Source: Pseudomonas oryzae
GTDB taxonomy: Bacteria > Pseudomonadota > Gammaproteobacteria > Pseudomonadales > Pseudomonadaceae
Assembly: GCF_900104805.1 (NCBI RefSeq)
Contig: NZ_LT629751.1
Span: forward strand, 1,283,001 to 1,347,000
Direction: 5' to 3'
DNA: 64,000 bases
Both the position numbers and the translations under genes were made by a program. This document shows positions 1 through 8,610 of the stretch, one piece after another. The notes beneath the pieces were generated by a model. The model made no database searches. It was not told the origin of the DNA and saw only the letters and a list, made by a program, of their open reading frames with translations. Position 1 is the stretch's first letter. The number at the start of each line of letters is the position of its first letter.

Positions 1-362
1 GGGGCGAGGGCGCGGCCGACGTGGCCGGCGCCGAACAGGGCGATGTGCGCGCGCGGCCGGCCGAGCGGCTCGAACAGCAGCACGGCGGCGCCGCCGCAGC
101 ACTGGCCGAGGCTGGCGCCGAGGGCGAAGCGCTCCAGCTGCGGCGCCTGCGCGCCGCGCGCCAGCAGCTCGCGGGCGATCTGCAGGGCGCGGAATTCCAG
201 ATGGCCGCCGCCGATGCTGTCCCAGGCACGCTCGGCGCCGACCAGCATCTTCGCCCCGGCGTTGCGCGGGGTGGAGCCGCGCTCCTCGACCACTGTCACC
301 AGTACGCAGGGTTCGCCGCGCCGGTGCAGTTCGGCGAGGGCGTCGATCCAGGCGTTGTTCAT
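1..362 (-). CDS. xdhC: Xanthine dehydrogenase accessory protein XdhC (3' end outside window)
   Basis: XdhC family proteins bind the molybdenum cofactor and help load sulfurated cofactor into xanthine dehydrogenase. The minus-strand product starts MNNAWIDALAEL and contains the family-typical stretch ending GSTPRNAGAKM, then SIGGGHLE, then a nucleotide-binding-like ALFGAGHVGRAL near the window edge. The ATG is at 362-360. About 120 residues are inside the window and the rest lies beyond position 1. It is last in the order xdhA-xdhB-xdhC, the usual pseudomonad arrangement. The roughly 110 bp between xdhB and xdhC hold a REP doublet. Family assignment is strong; completeness cannot be judged. Confidence 0.88.
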   Translation of the reverse strand, partial: MNNAWIDALAELHRRGEPCVLVTVVEERGSTPRNAGAKMLVGAERAWDSIGGGHLEFRALQIARELLARGAQAPQLERFALGASLGQCCGGAAVLLFEPLGRPRAHIALFGAGHVGRALA

Positions 363-382
363 CGCTCGTTCTCCGGCGTCAG

Positions 383-460
383 GGCGAATGAATTCGCCCC
401 TACAGTTCCGTGGCCGCCCTCGTTGCCCGGTTTCCGAGCGTAGGGGCGAATTCATTCGCC
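383..460. repeat. REP doublet, copy 1 (GGCGAATGAATTCGCC family)
   Basis: Two head-to-head copies of a roughly 21-nt palindromic word sit at 383-403 and 440-460, separated by 36 nt. The second is the reverse complement of the first. The same doublet occurs at 22717-22773, 54293-54349 and 58366-58458. This is the architecture of a REPIN. It lies between xdhB and xdhC. Confidence 0.8.
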
Positions 461-472
461 TTGTGGGGCGGG

Positions 473-2821
473 TCATTGCCGCGGCATCTTCTTTATCTGC
501 TCCACCGCCCACAGCACCCGCTCCGGGGTGGCCGGGGCGTCCAGCTCGGCGTGCCGGCGGTAGTCGGCGAGGCTGGCGATGGCGTCCTTGATCGCGCACC
601 ACACCGAGATGGCCAGCATGAACGGCGGCTCGCCGACCGCCTTGGAGTGGAACACGGTGTCCTCCGGGTTGCGGCGGTGCTCCAGCAGTTTCACCCGCAG
701 ATCGGCCGGCACGTCGCCGGCGGTGGGGATCTTGTAGGTGGAGGGACCGGTGGTCAGCAGGCGGCCGCGCGCGTCCCACACCAGCTCCTCGCAGGTCAGC
801 CAGCCCATGCCCTGGACGAAGCCGCCTTCCACCTGGCCGATGTCGATGGCCGGGTTCAGCGAGGCGCCGACGTCGTGGAGGAGGTCGGCGCGCAGCAGGC
901 GGTATTCGCCGGTCAGGGTGTCGATGACCACCTCGGCGCAGGCCACGCCGAAGGCGTAGTAGTAGAACGGCCGGCCGCGCGCCTGCTCGCGGTCGTAGTG
1001 GATCTTCGGCGTGCGGTAGAAGCCGCTGGCCGACAGCGACACCTGGCCCTGGTGCGCTGCCTTGGCCAGTTCGGCGAAGTCGAGGTCCAGCTCGCCGACG
1101 CGCACCCGGCCGGCGTGGAACTCGATGGCCTCCTCGGGCACCTGCCAGTGCCTGGCGGCGAACTCGACCAGGCGCTGGCGGATGGTCAGCGCCGCGGCCT
1201 GTGCGGCCTTGCCGTTGAGGTCGGCGCCGCTGGAGGCGGCGGTGGCCGAGGTGTTGGGCACCTTGGCGGTGTTGGTGGCGCTGATCCGGATGCGCCCGAT
1301 CTCGACCTGGAACACCTCGGCGACCACCTGGGCGACCTTGGTATTGAGGCCCTGGCCCATCTCGGTGCCGCCGTGGTTGAGGTGGATGCTGCCGTCGGTG
1401 TAGAGGTGCACCAGCGCACCGGCCTGGTTGAGGAAGCTGTTGGTGAAGCTGATGCCGAACTTCACCGGGGTCAGCGCCAGGCCCTTCTTCAGTACCGGAC
1501 TGCGCGCGTTGAAGGCGCGGATCTCGGCGCGGCGGCGGGCGTACTCGCAGCTCTGCTCCAGCTCGGCGGTCATGTCATGGAGCAGGTTGTGCTCGACGGT
1601 CTGGTGGTAGTGGGTGACGTTGCGGCTGCCGATGCCGTAGTAGTTGCGCTTGCGCACCTCCAGCGGGTCGAGGCCGAGCTGGCGGGCGATGCGCTCCATG
1701 ACTTCCTCGATGACCAGCATGCCCTGTGGGCCGCCGAAGCCGCGGAACGCGGTGTTGGAGGCGTGGTTGGTGCGGCAGCGGTGGCCGGTCACCTGGGCAT
1801 CGCCCAGGTAGTAGGCGTTGTCGGCGTGGAACATGGCGCGGTCGACGATGGCGCTGGACAGGTCCGGCGAGTAGCCGCAGTCGGCGGCCAGCTCGATGCG
1901 CACGCCGTGCAGGCGGCCGTCGTCGTCGAAGCCGACCGCGTAGTCGCTGAGGAACGGGTGGCGCTTGCCGGTGCTCAGCATGTCCTCGCGGCGCGGCAGG
2001 CGCATCTTCACCGGCCGCCCGCTGAGGCTGGCGATCACCGCGCACAGGCAGGCCGGGCCGGCGGCCTGGGTCTCCTTGCCGCCGAAGCCGCCACCCATGC
2101 GCCGGGTGTCCACCTCGACCTTGTGCAGCGCCACGCCAAGCACCCGGGCGACCAGCTTCTGGATCTCGCTGGGATTCTGCGTCGAGCTGTGGACCAGCAT
2201 GCCGCCGTCCTCGGTCGGCAGCACCGCGCAGGCCTGGCCCTCCAGGTAGAAGTGCTCCTGGCCGCCGCTGCGCAGGCGGCCGGCCAGGCTGTGCGGGGCG
2301 TTGGCCAGTGCCGCCTCGGCGTCGCCGCGCTGCTGGGTATGGCTGGGCGCGACGAAGTCCCGGCGGCGCAGCGCCTCCTCGATGTCCAGCAGCGGCTCCA
2401 GCTCCTCGTAGTCGATCCGCGCCAGCTCGGCCGCCGCGCGCGCCGCCTCCAGGCTGTCGGCGGCCACCGCCAGCACCGGCTGGCCGACGTACTCGACCAC
2501 GCCCTCGGCCAGCAGCGGATCGCCCGGCAGCACCGCGCCGATGTCCAGCGCGCCCGGCACGTCGGCACTGGTGATGACTATGGCTACGCCGGGCACCGTG
2601 TAGCAGGGCGCGGTATCGATGTTCAGGATGCGCGCGTGCGGGCGGTCGGCGAGGCGCGCGTAGACGTGCAGCTGGTTTGGGAACTCCAGGTGGTCGTCGA
2701 CGTACTGCGCGGCGCCGCTGACGTGGCGGGCGGAGCTCTCGTGGGGTACCGGCTGGCCGACACCGGTGTGCAGGACGGAGCGGAACTCGTTTTCCGGACT
2801 GCGGGAGGAATAGTCAGACAT
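473..2821 (-). CDS. xdhB: Xanthine dehydrogenase, molybdopterin-binding subunit
   Basis: This is the large catalytic subunit that hydroxylates hypoxanthine and xanthine to urate at the molybdenum cofactor. The 782-residue product has normal family length. Visible landmarks are the aldehyde oxidase/xanthine dehydrogenase N-terminal domain (GVGQPVPHESSARHVSGAAQY), the cofactor-contact motif RRMGGGFGGKE, GTEMGQGLNTKV, and the C-terminal AVGEPPFML carrying the catalytic glutamate. The ATG at 2821-2819 overlaps the end of xdhA by 8 nt, which implies translational coupling. The three genes form one purine-salvage/catabolism operon. Confidence 0.95.
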   Translation of the reverse strand: MSDYSSRSPENEFRSVLHTGVGQPVPHESSARHVSGAAQYVDDHLEFPNQLHVYARLADRPHARILNIDTAPCYTVPGVAIVITSADVPGALDIGAVLPGDPLLAEGVVEYVGQPVLAVAADSLEAARAAAELARIDYEELEPLLDIEEALRRRDFVAPSHTQQRGDAEAALANAPHSLAGRLRSGGQEHFYLEGQACAVLPTEDGGMLVHSSTQNPSEIQKLVARVLGVALHKVEVDTRRMGGGFGGKETQAAGPACLCAVIASLSGRPVKMRLPRREDMLSTGKRHPFLSDYAVGFDDDGRLHGVRIELAADCGYSPDLSSAIVDRAMFHADNAYYLGDAQVTGHRCRTNHASNTAFRGFGGPQGMLVIEEVMERIARQLGLDPLEVRKRNYYGIGSRNVTHYHQTVEHNLLHDMTAELEQSCEYARRRAEIRAFNARSPVLKKGLALTPVKFGISFTNSFLNQAGALVHLYTDGSIHLNHGGTEMGQGLNTKVAQVVAEVFQVEIGRIRISATNTAKVPNTSATAASSGADLNGKAAQAAALTIRQRLVEFAARHWQVPEEAIEFHAGRVRVGELDLDFAELAKAAHQGQVSLSASGFYRTPKIHYDREQARGRPFYYYAFGVACAEVVIDTLTGEYRLLRADLLHDVGASLNPAIDIGQVEGGFVQGMGWLTCEELVWDARGRLLTTGPSTYKIPTAGDVPADLRVKLLEHRRNPEDTVFHSKAVGEPPFMLAISVWCAIKDAIASLADYRRHAELDAPATPERVLWAVEQIKKMPRQ

Positions 2822-4268
2822 GCTCGGTCACCCGGGTCGGCAGGTCGGGCTGGCTGGTCTCGAGCCAGGCCTTGCGCAGCAGGTTCTGCGCCACGCGCAG
2901 GCGGTAGGCGCGGCTGGCGCGCAGGTCGTCGAGCGGATCGAAGTCCTGCTCCAGCGCGCTCGCGGCTCGCTCCACCGCCGTCTCGCTCCACGGATGGCCG
3001 AGCAGCGCCTGCTCGCAGCGGTTCGCGCGCCTGGGGATCGCCGCCATGCCGCCGAAGGCGATGCGCGCCTCGCGCACCAGACCGTCGTCGATCTGCAGGT
3101 GGACGGCGGCGCACACCGCAGCGATGTCGTCGTCGCGGCGCTTGGACACCTTGAAGGCGCGGAACAGCTGGCCGGCCTGCGGGCGCGGCAGCAGGATGCG
3201 CTCGATGAACTCGCCGGGCTGCAGCGCGGTGACCCGGTAGTCGAGGAAGAAGTCCTCCAGCGCCAGCATCCGCCGCCGCTGGCCCCGGCGCAGCAGCAGG
3301 CTGGCGCCGAGGGCGATCAGCAGCGGCGCGCAATCGCCGATCGGCGAGGCGTTGCCGAGGTTGCCGCCCAGGGTCGCCTGGTTGCGGATCTGGGTGGAGG
3401 CGAAGCGGGCGAGCAGGGCGCCGAAGTCCGGGTAATCGGCGGCCAGCAGCGGCGCGCAGTCGCTCAGCGCCACGCCGGCGCCGATATCGAGGGTGGCCTC
3501 GTCGACGACGATGGTCTTCAGCTCCCCGACCTGGCCGAGCTGGATCAGCAGCGGCAGGCGGCGGTGCTGCTGGGTGATCTCCAGCACCAGGTCGGTGCCG
3601 CCGGCCAGCAGGCGCGCCTCGGGGTTGGCCGCGTACAGCGCGGCCAGTTCGTCGAGGTCGCGCGGCAGCCGGCAGCGCGCGTCGTCGCCCTCCAGTTCGG
3701 CCACGTCCTGCGCGGCGATGGCCGCCAGCTGGGCGAGGATGTCCGCCTCGCGGGCGCTGAACTGGTCCGCGCCGCCCTGGCCGAGGGCCTGCTCGGCGGC
3801 GGCGAGGATCGGCCGGTAGCCGGTGCAGCGGCACAGGTTGCCGGCCAGCGCCGCGCAGACCGCCTCGCGCTCGAAGCCGGCGGCGTTTTTGTACTGGGCG
3901 AACAGCGACATGACGATGCCGGGGGTGCAGAAGCCGCACTGCGAGGCGTGGCAGTCGACCATCGCCCGCTGCACCGGATGCAGGTGCTCGCCCTGCTGCA
4001 GGTCCTCGACGGTCAGCAGCTGCTTGCCGTGCAGGCTGGCCAGCAGGGTGATGCAGGCGTTGATCGCCCGGTAGCGCAGGTGTTCGAAGCCGGTGTCGTC
4101 CACCACCCGCTCGCCGACCACCACGCTGCAGGCGCCGCAGTCGCCCGCGGCGCAGCCTTCCTTGCTGCCGGTGCGCCGGCGCTGCTCGCGCAGCCAGCGC
4201 AGCACCGTGAGGTTCGGGTCGAGCCGCTCGATGCGGCACGGCTCGCTGTTGAGCAGGAACTGGATCAA
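2814..4268 (-). CDS. xdhA: Xanthine dehydrogenase small subunit (2Fe-2S and FAD)
   Basis: The electron-transfer subunit of xanthine dehydrogenase. Eight cysteines of two 2Fe-2S clusters are visible at C39, C44, C47, C72, C111, C114, C146 and C148 (counting from the chosen start), followed by a CO-dehydrogenase-type FAD domain (LLAGGTDLVLEI). The chosen start is TTG at 4268-4266, because the family begins IQFLLN here and a GGAGG sequence precedes it. An upstream ATG at 4379 would add 37 residues lacking family similarity. The resulting length is 484 residues. First gene of xdhABC. Confidence 0.93.
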   Translation of the reverse strand: MIQFLLNSEPCRIERLDPNLTVLRWLREQRRRTGSKEGCAAGDCGACSVVVGERVVDDTGFEHLRYRAINACITLLASLHGKQLLTVEDLQQGEHLHPVQRAMVDCHASQCGFCTPGIVMSLFAQYKNAAGFEREAVCAALAGNLCRCTGYRPILAAAEQALGQGGADQFSAREADILAQLAAIAAQDVAELEGDDARCRLPRDLDELAALYAANPEARLLAGGTDLVLEITQQHRRLPLLIQLGQVGELKTIVVDEATLDIGAGVALSDCAPLLAADYPDFGALLARFASTQIRNQATLGGNLGNASPIGDCAPLLIALGASLLLRRGQRRRMLALEDFFLDYRVTALQPGEFIERILLPRPQAGQLFRAFKVSKRRDDDIAAVCAAVHLQIDDGLVREARIAFGGMAAIPRRANRCEQALLGHPWSETAVERAASALEQDFDPLDDLRASRAYRLRVAQNLLRKAWLETSQPDLPTRVTEHV

Positions 4269-4536
4269 GGGGCCTCCGAAGGCTTCTCGTCGCGCCTGAT
4301 ACCCGGCGGGAAAGGCGGTTGACTTTGATATTACGCCTTTTGCCGTCTCGCTCAGGTCCGCGCGGGTGCGTGCCAACACCCGGTTTTTATTGAATATAGA
4401 GATAAGCCATAATGATTTTCCGAAAATAAGACCTGCGACACGGATTCACCTTCGTGGTGCCTGAAGGCCGCCCGCGCCAACGCGACGGCCAGGCAAGGTG
4501 CAGTCGAACTCAGGTGTGCAGCACGGAGCGGTGGGT

Positions 4537-6141
4537 ATGACGTTCAAGGTACGAGCTTACTGGGCCAGGCTGCTGGTGGTGGGGACGCTGGGGGTGATGG
4601 TTTCCCTCCTGGCCTACGCCTATTGCCTGGCGATGGAGCGCAAGCTGCGCGCCAGCGAGTTCGAGCGTTTCGCCCATGTGCAGTCGCAGCACGTGCAGCG
4701 CCTGCTGGAGCACTCCACCCAGCTGTTGCACGCCTACCGCGGCTTCTTCCACGCCAGCGGCACGGTCGACCGGCAGCAGTTCGAGCGCTTTTCCCGCGCG
4801 GTGCTCGGCAGCTATCCGGAGGCGTTCGCCATTCACTGGGCGGCACGGGTCGCCGAGCCGGAGCGCGCCGCGTTCGAGCGCGAGATCGAGCATTTCCAGG
4901 AGGTGCCGCTCGGCATCTTCGACGTCGACGCCGACGCCAGGGAGCCCATGCCGGCGCCCAGCCGCGGCGTCTACTATCCGATCCGCTTTTCCGAACCGCT
5001 GGCGCTCAACCACAAGGTCATCGGCCTGGACACCCTGGAGCGTCCCTACAACCAGGATGTGACCCGCGAGTCCGCGCGCCTCGGCGACCAGCGGGTGACC
5101 TCGGTGTTCCCGCTGATGCAGGATCCCGACGGCCCGCTGGCGGTGGCGGTCTACCAGCCGGTCTACCGTCCGGGGGCGCCGCTGGTTTCCCCCGTGCAGC
5201 GCTGGGAAGCGCTCGAGGGCTACCTGGTGCTGATGCTGCGTCCCAGCCTGCTGCTCGGCGAGATGTCCTTTCGCGATACCCGCATCGATGTGCGCCTCTA
5301 CGAGATGCAGGGCGACCGCGAGGTGGCCATCTATCCGCGCGGCGCCATCCCGCAGGCGCCCTCCGAGGGGGTATTCCACCATGTACTGGAGGTGCCCGGA
5401 CGCCAGTGGGTCGTCGAGTTCGTCGCCGGGGAGGAGGGCATCGCTGCCATGTCCAGCCTGCAGCCGTTGCTGCTGATGCTCGCGCTGCTGGCGCTGACCG
5501 CCGTGCTGCTGGTCTATCTCGACCGCTCCCACCGCAGCGCCGTGGCGCTGGCCAGGGCCAACGACGAGCTGGTCGTGCGTCAGCGCGAACTCGATGGCCT
5601 CGCCTACTACGACAACCTCACCGGGCTGCCCAACCGGCTGCTGCTCTGCGAGCGTCTTGCACAGGCGCTGGAGGCCTGGCGCTGGCAGAGTGGCGAGCTG
5701 GCGGTGTGCGTCATGGATCTGGACGGCTTCAAGGACGTCAACGATCGCTTCGGCCATCAGGCCGGCGACGAGGTCCTGCAGGTGGTCGCCAGGCGTATCC
5801 AGGGCGTGCTGCGCTCGTCGGACACCGTGGCCCGCCTGGGGGGCGACGAGTTCGTGGTGCTGCTCGGCGGGGCGGAGCGCGACATCGCCCTGGACGAGGT
5901 GATGGCGCGCCTGATCGAGAGCATCGCCCGGCCGATCGAGCTGGGCGAGGGCGGGCGGGTCGTGGTCGTGACCGCCAGCATCGGCGTCGCCCTGGCCGAT
6001 CCGCGCAGCAGCGTGGACAGCCTGATCCGCGAGGCGGATAGCGCCATGTACGAGGCCAAGGGCAGCGGCAAGGGCCGCTACCGCCTGCATGCCCGCGCGC
6101 TGGTCAGCCGCCCGGCGCTGGTAGAGTCGGTTTCCGACTGA
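4537..6141 (+). CDS. Membrane-bound diguanylate cyclase with CHASE-like sensor
   Basis: Makes cyclic di-GMP from two GTP in response to a periplasmic signal. From the ATG at 4537 (GGAG 8 nt upstream) the product has 534 residues. TM1 is at about 10-30, a CHASE-type periplasmic region with conserved HWAARV and YPIRFSEPL at about 40-300, TM2 at about 307-328, then a GGDEF domain. The active-site motif GGDEF is at 435-439 and the product-inhibition I-site RSSD at 426-429, five residues upstream, so the enzyme looks active and feedback-regulated. A GTG at 4498 could add 13 residues. No EAL domain follows. It is divergent from xdhA with no obvious functional link. Confidence 0.9.
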   Translation: MTFKVRAYWARLLVVGTLGVMVSLLAYAYCLAMERKLRASEFERFAHVQSQHVQRLLEHSTQLLHAYRGFFHASGTVDRQQFERFSRAVLGSYPEAFAIHWAARVAEPERAAFEREIEHFQEVPLGIFDVDADAREPMPAPSRGVYYPIRFSEPLALNHKVIGLDTLERPYNQDVTRESARLGDQRVTSVFPLMQDPDGPLAVAVYQPVYRPGAPLVSPVQRWEALEGYLVLMLRPSLLLGEMSFRDTRIDVRLYEMQGDREVAIYPRGAIPQAPSEGVFHHVLEVPGRQWVVEFVAGEEGIAAMSSLQPLLLMLALLALTAVLLVYLDRSHRSAVALARANDELVVRQRELDGLAYYDNLTGLPNRLLLCERLAQALEAWRWQSGELAVCVMDLDGFKDVNDRFGHQAGDEVLQVVARRIQGVLRSSDTVARLGGDEFVVLLGGAERDIALDEVMARLIESIARPIELGEGGRVVVVTASIGVALADPRSSVDSLIREADSAMYEAKGSGKGRYRLHARALVSRPALVESVSD

Positions 6142-6236
6142 GGCCGGTGCTGCGCCCTTATCTGCCGAGCGCGGCGCCATTGCGTCGGCGCGACTCCCTT
6201 TTTTAGGCGTCCGGGCGGCGGGTGCGCGCATTTGCC

Positions 6237-6254
6237 CGTAAGAAAATCGTTACG
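6237..6254. promoter_or_regulatory. PhhR/TyrR-like box upstream of the NSS transporter region
   Basis: Inverted repeat CGTAAG-N6-GTTACG. It has the same half-site layout as the TyrR-family consensus TGTAAA-N6-TTTACA and nearly the same half-sites as the repeat at 10583-10600 upstream of phhR. It lies about 560 bp before the transporter start. Binding is inferred. Confidence 0.4.
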
Positions 6255-6433
6255 CATCGCTGCGCAGCGGCTTTGAGTGGCGCGGCTTTTCGCGGCTTGT
6301 AACGAAAATCTTCCAGATGTAGCCGCTCAGGCCGTGCCGGCGCTCGCCCTGCCCGGTTGTCCGGACGCCGCGCCCGCGGTGATATGCCTCCATCCAGCCG
6401 CGTGCGGCATACAAAAACAAAGTGGAGGCGCCC

Positions 6434-6586
6434 ATGATCGCGCTCACCCAGACCGGGCAATACCCTTTCTCCGCCGACGGCCTCGCGCCCGTCGCGCTCG
6501 CCACTTCCCCCGTCGCCACCTGCGGCGCCCTAGCCCAACGCTTCCCCTGTTCTGCGCCGACGTTCATCGCCGACACCGGAGGCTGA
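6434..6586 (+). CDS. Possible small ORF (50 aa) in transporter leader
   Basis: An ATG at 6434 preceded by AGTGGAGG opens a 50-codon frame (MIALTQTGQYPF...) ending in TGA at 6584-6586. Directly upstream, AAAAACAA at 6413-6420 fits the CA motif recognised by Hfq/Crc. The product has two cysteines, no signal peptide and no recognisable family. It could be a translated leader peptide or a remnant. Support is the ribosome binding site and CA motif only. Confidence 0.3.
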   Translation: MIALTQTGQYPFSADGLAPVALATSPVATCGALAQRFPCSAPTFIADTGG

Positions 6587-6792
6587 ACAGCGCCGACCCG
6601 TTCATCCGAACCAGCAGGCCGCCAGCCAGATGTGACCCGAAGGCGCCAGAGCGCATCTTGAAGGGTTCGATCGCGGCCGATTCCGAGTTGAGAGCGGAGG
6701 TGCACCCCGAGTCGTCGCGATCCGAATCCGAGGTTATCCGCCTTGCCGAATTCCGCCACTCCACAAGCGTGGCGGGTGTTTTCCGTCACGAT

Positions 6793-6800
6793 AACAACAA
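6793..6800 (+). promoter_or_regulatory. CA motif (Hfq/Crc site) before the NSS transporter
   Basis: AACAACAA lies 11 nt before the ATG at 6812, directly upstream of the ribosome binding site CAGGTG. Its position fits translational repression by Hfq with Crc. Confidence 0.6.
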
Positions 6801-6811
6801 GCAGGTGACGC

Positions 6812-8272
6812 ATGTCCCGTGAAAAACCGAAGAACCTCTGGCAATCCCGCTGGGGCTTCATCCTCGCTGCAACCGGCTCGGCCGTTGGCCTGGGCAACAT
6901 CTGGAAATTCCCCTACATCACCGGCGAGTACGGTGGTGGCGCCTTCGTGCTGATGTACCTGGCGTGCATCCTCGCCATCGGCATCCCGGTGATGATGACC
7001 GAGATCGCCCTCGGCCGCCGCGGCCGCGGCAGCCCCATCGATGCTATCGCCCGTGTGGCCCGCGAGAACGGCAGCCATCCGCTGTGGAAAGGCGTCGGCG
7101 GCATGGCCATGCTCTGCGGCTTCATGATCCTGTGCTTCTACGTGGTGGTGGCCGGCTGGGCCTTCGCCTATACGTGGAAGATGCTCGACGGCTCGCTGGC
7201 CGCCACCAGCGTCGACGCGCTGGCCGGCGTGTTCGAGGCGCATAACGCCAGTCCCTGGCAGCTGGGCGGCTGGAGCATCGTGGTCTCCCTGCTGACCATC
7301 TGGATCGTCGGCAAGGGCGTGCAGGCCGGTGTCGAGAAGGCTTTCCGCTGGATGATGCCGGGCCTGGCGGTGATGCTGCTGGTGCTGGTCGGCTACTCCT
7401 GGACCAGCGGCAGCTTCAGCCAGGGCTTCGACTTCCTGTTCTCCTTCGATGCCTCGAAGATCACCGGCGAGGCGCTGCTGGCCGCCCTCGGTCACGCCTT
7501 CTTCACCCTCAGCCTGGCCTCGGGCGCGATCCTGACCTACGGTTCCTACCTGCCGGACGGCCAGTCGATCACCCGCACCTCCATCGTGGTCGCCATCGCC
7601 GACACCTGCGTGGCGCTGCTGGCGGGTCTGGCCATCTTCCCGGTGATCTTCGCCAACGGCATGAGCCCGAGCGCCGGCCCCGGCCTGATCTTCATGAGCC
7701 TGCCGCTGGCCTTCCAGCAGATGCCGCTGGGTAGCCTGTTCGGCGTGCTGTTCTTCGCCATGGTCTCGGTCGCCGCGCTGACCTCGGCCATCTCGATGAT
7801 CGAGGCCGTGGTCGCCTACCTCAACGAGAAGCACGGCATCAGCCGCGGCCGCGCCGCCATCGGTTCGGGCGCGGTGCTGCTGGTGATCAGCCTGCTGGCC
7901 ATGTTGTCGTTCAACGTCGGCGCCGAGTGGAAGCTGTTCGGCACCACCCTGTTCGACGGTCTGGACTACATCACCTCGCGCTGGATGATGCCCTTGGGCG
8001 GCATCCTGATGGTGATCCTCGCCGGCTACTGCCTGCGCAGCGACATCATGCGCGACGAGCTGCAGCTGCCCAATGCCGGCTACGCCCTGTGGCTGTTCAT
8101 GGTGCGTTACGTCAGCCCGGTGATGATCGTCATGGTGTTCCTGCACGCCCTCGGCTGGCTGGGCTTCGACCCGCTGGAGCGCTGGTACTGGATCGCCGGC
8201 GCCATCGGCACCCTGGCCATCCTCGGCGAGCTGTTCGCCCCGCGGGTACGCCTGGAGTTCGCCGCGCGCTGA
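6812..8272 (+). CDS. Sodium-dependent amino-acid transporter (NSS family)
   Basis: A sodium symporter of the neurotransmitter:sodium symporter family, here probably for an aromatic amino acid. The 486-residue product opens WQSRWGFILAATGSAVGLGN, the classic TM1 unwound sodium/substrate site, followed by about eleven further hydrophobic helices. The ATG at 6812 is supported by CAGGTG and by the family N-terminus. An Hfq/Crc motif overlaps the ribosome binding region, and a PhhR-like box lies far upstream. The next protein genes encode an aromatic aminotransferase and PhhR, which favours tyrosine, phenylalanine or tryptophan as substrate, but the specificity is inferred. A strong terminator follows. 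Confidence 0.9.
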   Translation: MSREKPKNLWQSRWGFILAATGSAVGLGNIWKFPYITGEYGGGAFVLMYLACILAIGIPVMMTEIALGRRGRGSPIDAIARVARENGSHPLWKGVGGMAMLCGFMILCFYVVVAGWAFAYTWKMLDGSLAATSVDALAGVFEAHNASPWQLGGWSIVVSLLTIWIVGKGVQAGVEKAFRWMMPGLAVMLLVLVGYSWTSGSFSQGFDFLFSFDASKITGEALLAALGHAFFTLSLASGAILTYGSYLPDGQSITRTSIVVAIADTCVALLAGLAIFPVIFANGMSPSAGPGLIFMSLPLAFQQMPLGSLFGVLFFAMVSVAALTSAISMIEAVVAYLNEKHGISRGRAAIGSGAVLLVISLLAMLSFNVGAEWKLFGTTLFDGLDYITSRWMMPLGGILMVILAGYCLRSDIMRDELQLPNAGYALWLFMVRYVSPVMIVMVFLHALGWLGFDPLERWYWIAGAIGTLAILGELFAPRVRLEFAAR

Positions 8273-8319
8273 TCGGCGCAGCCTGGCTCCCCTGGCGGGC
8301 CCGCCCGCCAGGCACACGC

Positions 8320-8353
8320 GCAAACGCCCCGACTGGTTCGGGGCGTTTGCATT
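8320..8353 (+). terminator. Terminator of the NSS transporter gene
   Basis: Perfect 12-bp arms GCAAACGCCCCG (8320-8331) and CGGGGCGTTTGC (8339-8350) with a 7-nt loop, followed by ATTT. Confidence 0.85.
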
Positions 8354-8462
8354 TCCGGGGTTCGGCTTGCCGCCAGGCGTGAAGGGCGGCGGGCTTGGCC
8401 GTGAGTGCGGCGGTGCCCGGCCGGCGAGGGGGACGATGCGCGCAAGGAAACGCGGTGCGGGG

Positions 8463-8510
8463 TGTTACCGGGCCAGCATGGCGTAACGGCCGCTGGGCGT
8501 CCCGGTAACG
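8463..8510 (+). promoter_or_regulatory. Probable CbrB-type activator sites upstream of the sRNA
   Basis: TGTTAC (8463-8468), 14 nt, then GTAACG (8483-8488); a third half-site GTAACG is at 8505-8510. GTTACCGGG (8465-8473) and CCCGGTAAC (8501-8509) also form a 9-bp inverted repeat. They lie roughly 75-120 bp upstream of a sigma-54 promoter, as expected for an enhancer-binding protein. From memory, P. putida CbrB sites at crcZ have TGTTAC-type halves; binding here is inferred. Confidence 0.55.
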
Positions 8511-8584
8511 GAAAAGCCCCGACGGTAGCTCGGTTTCTGAGGATGTGTTTTTTAAGCTATTGATTTAAAAGGATATTTTAAAGT

Positions 8585-8600
8585 TGGCATGCCGCCTGCT
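8585..8600 (+). promoter_or_regulatory. Sigma-54 (-24/-12) promoter of the decoy sRNA
   Basis: TGGCATGCCGCCTGCT matches TGGCACG-N4-TTGCW with GG (8586-8587) and GC (8598-8599) at the required spacing. Transcription is predicted to start near 8610-8612, at the base run GGCACAACAA. Confidence 0.75.
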
Positions 8601-8610
8601 TTGTTTATGG

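Larger units (their letters stand above)
6142..6811. other. Long intergenic region between cyclase and transporter
   Basis: The 670 bp hold a PhhR-like box (6237-6254), a possible 50-codon ORF with CA motif and ribosome binding site (6413-6586), and a hairpin with 7-bp arms (6753-6759 with 6769-6775) followed by GTGTTTT, about 40 nt before the transporter. No further gene was recognised. The length and contents suggest a long regulated leader for the transporter. Confidence 0.5.

Noticed and set aside
410-3154. 914-codon open frame antisense to xdhB/xdhA
   Set aside because: High-GC shadow frame; the opposite strand encodes an intact xanthine dehydrogenase.
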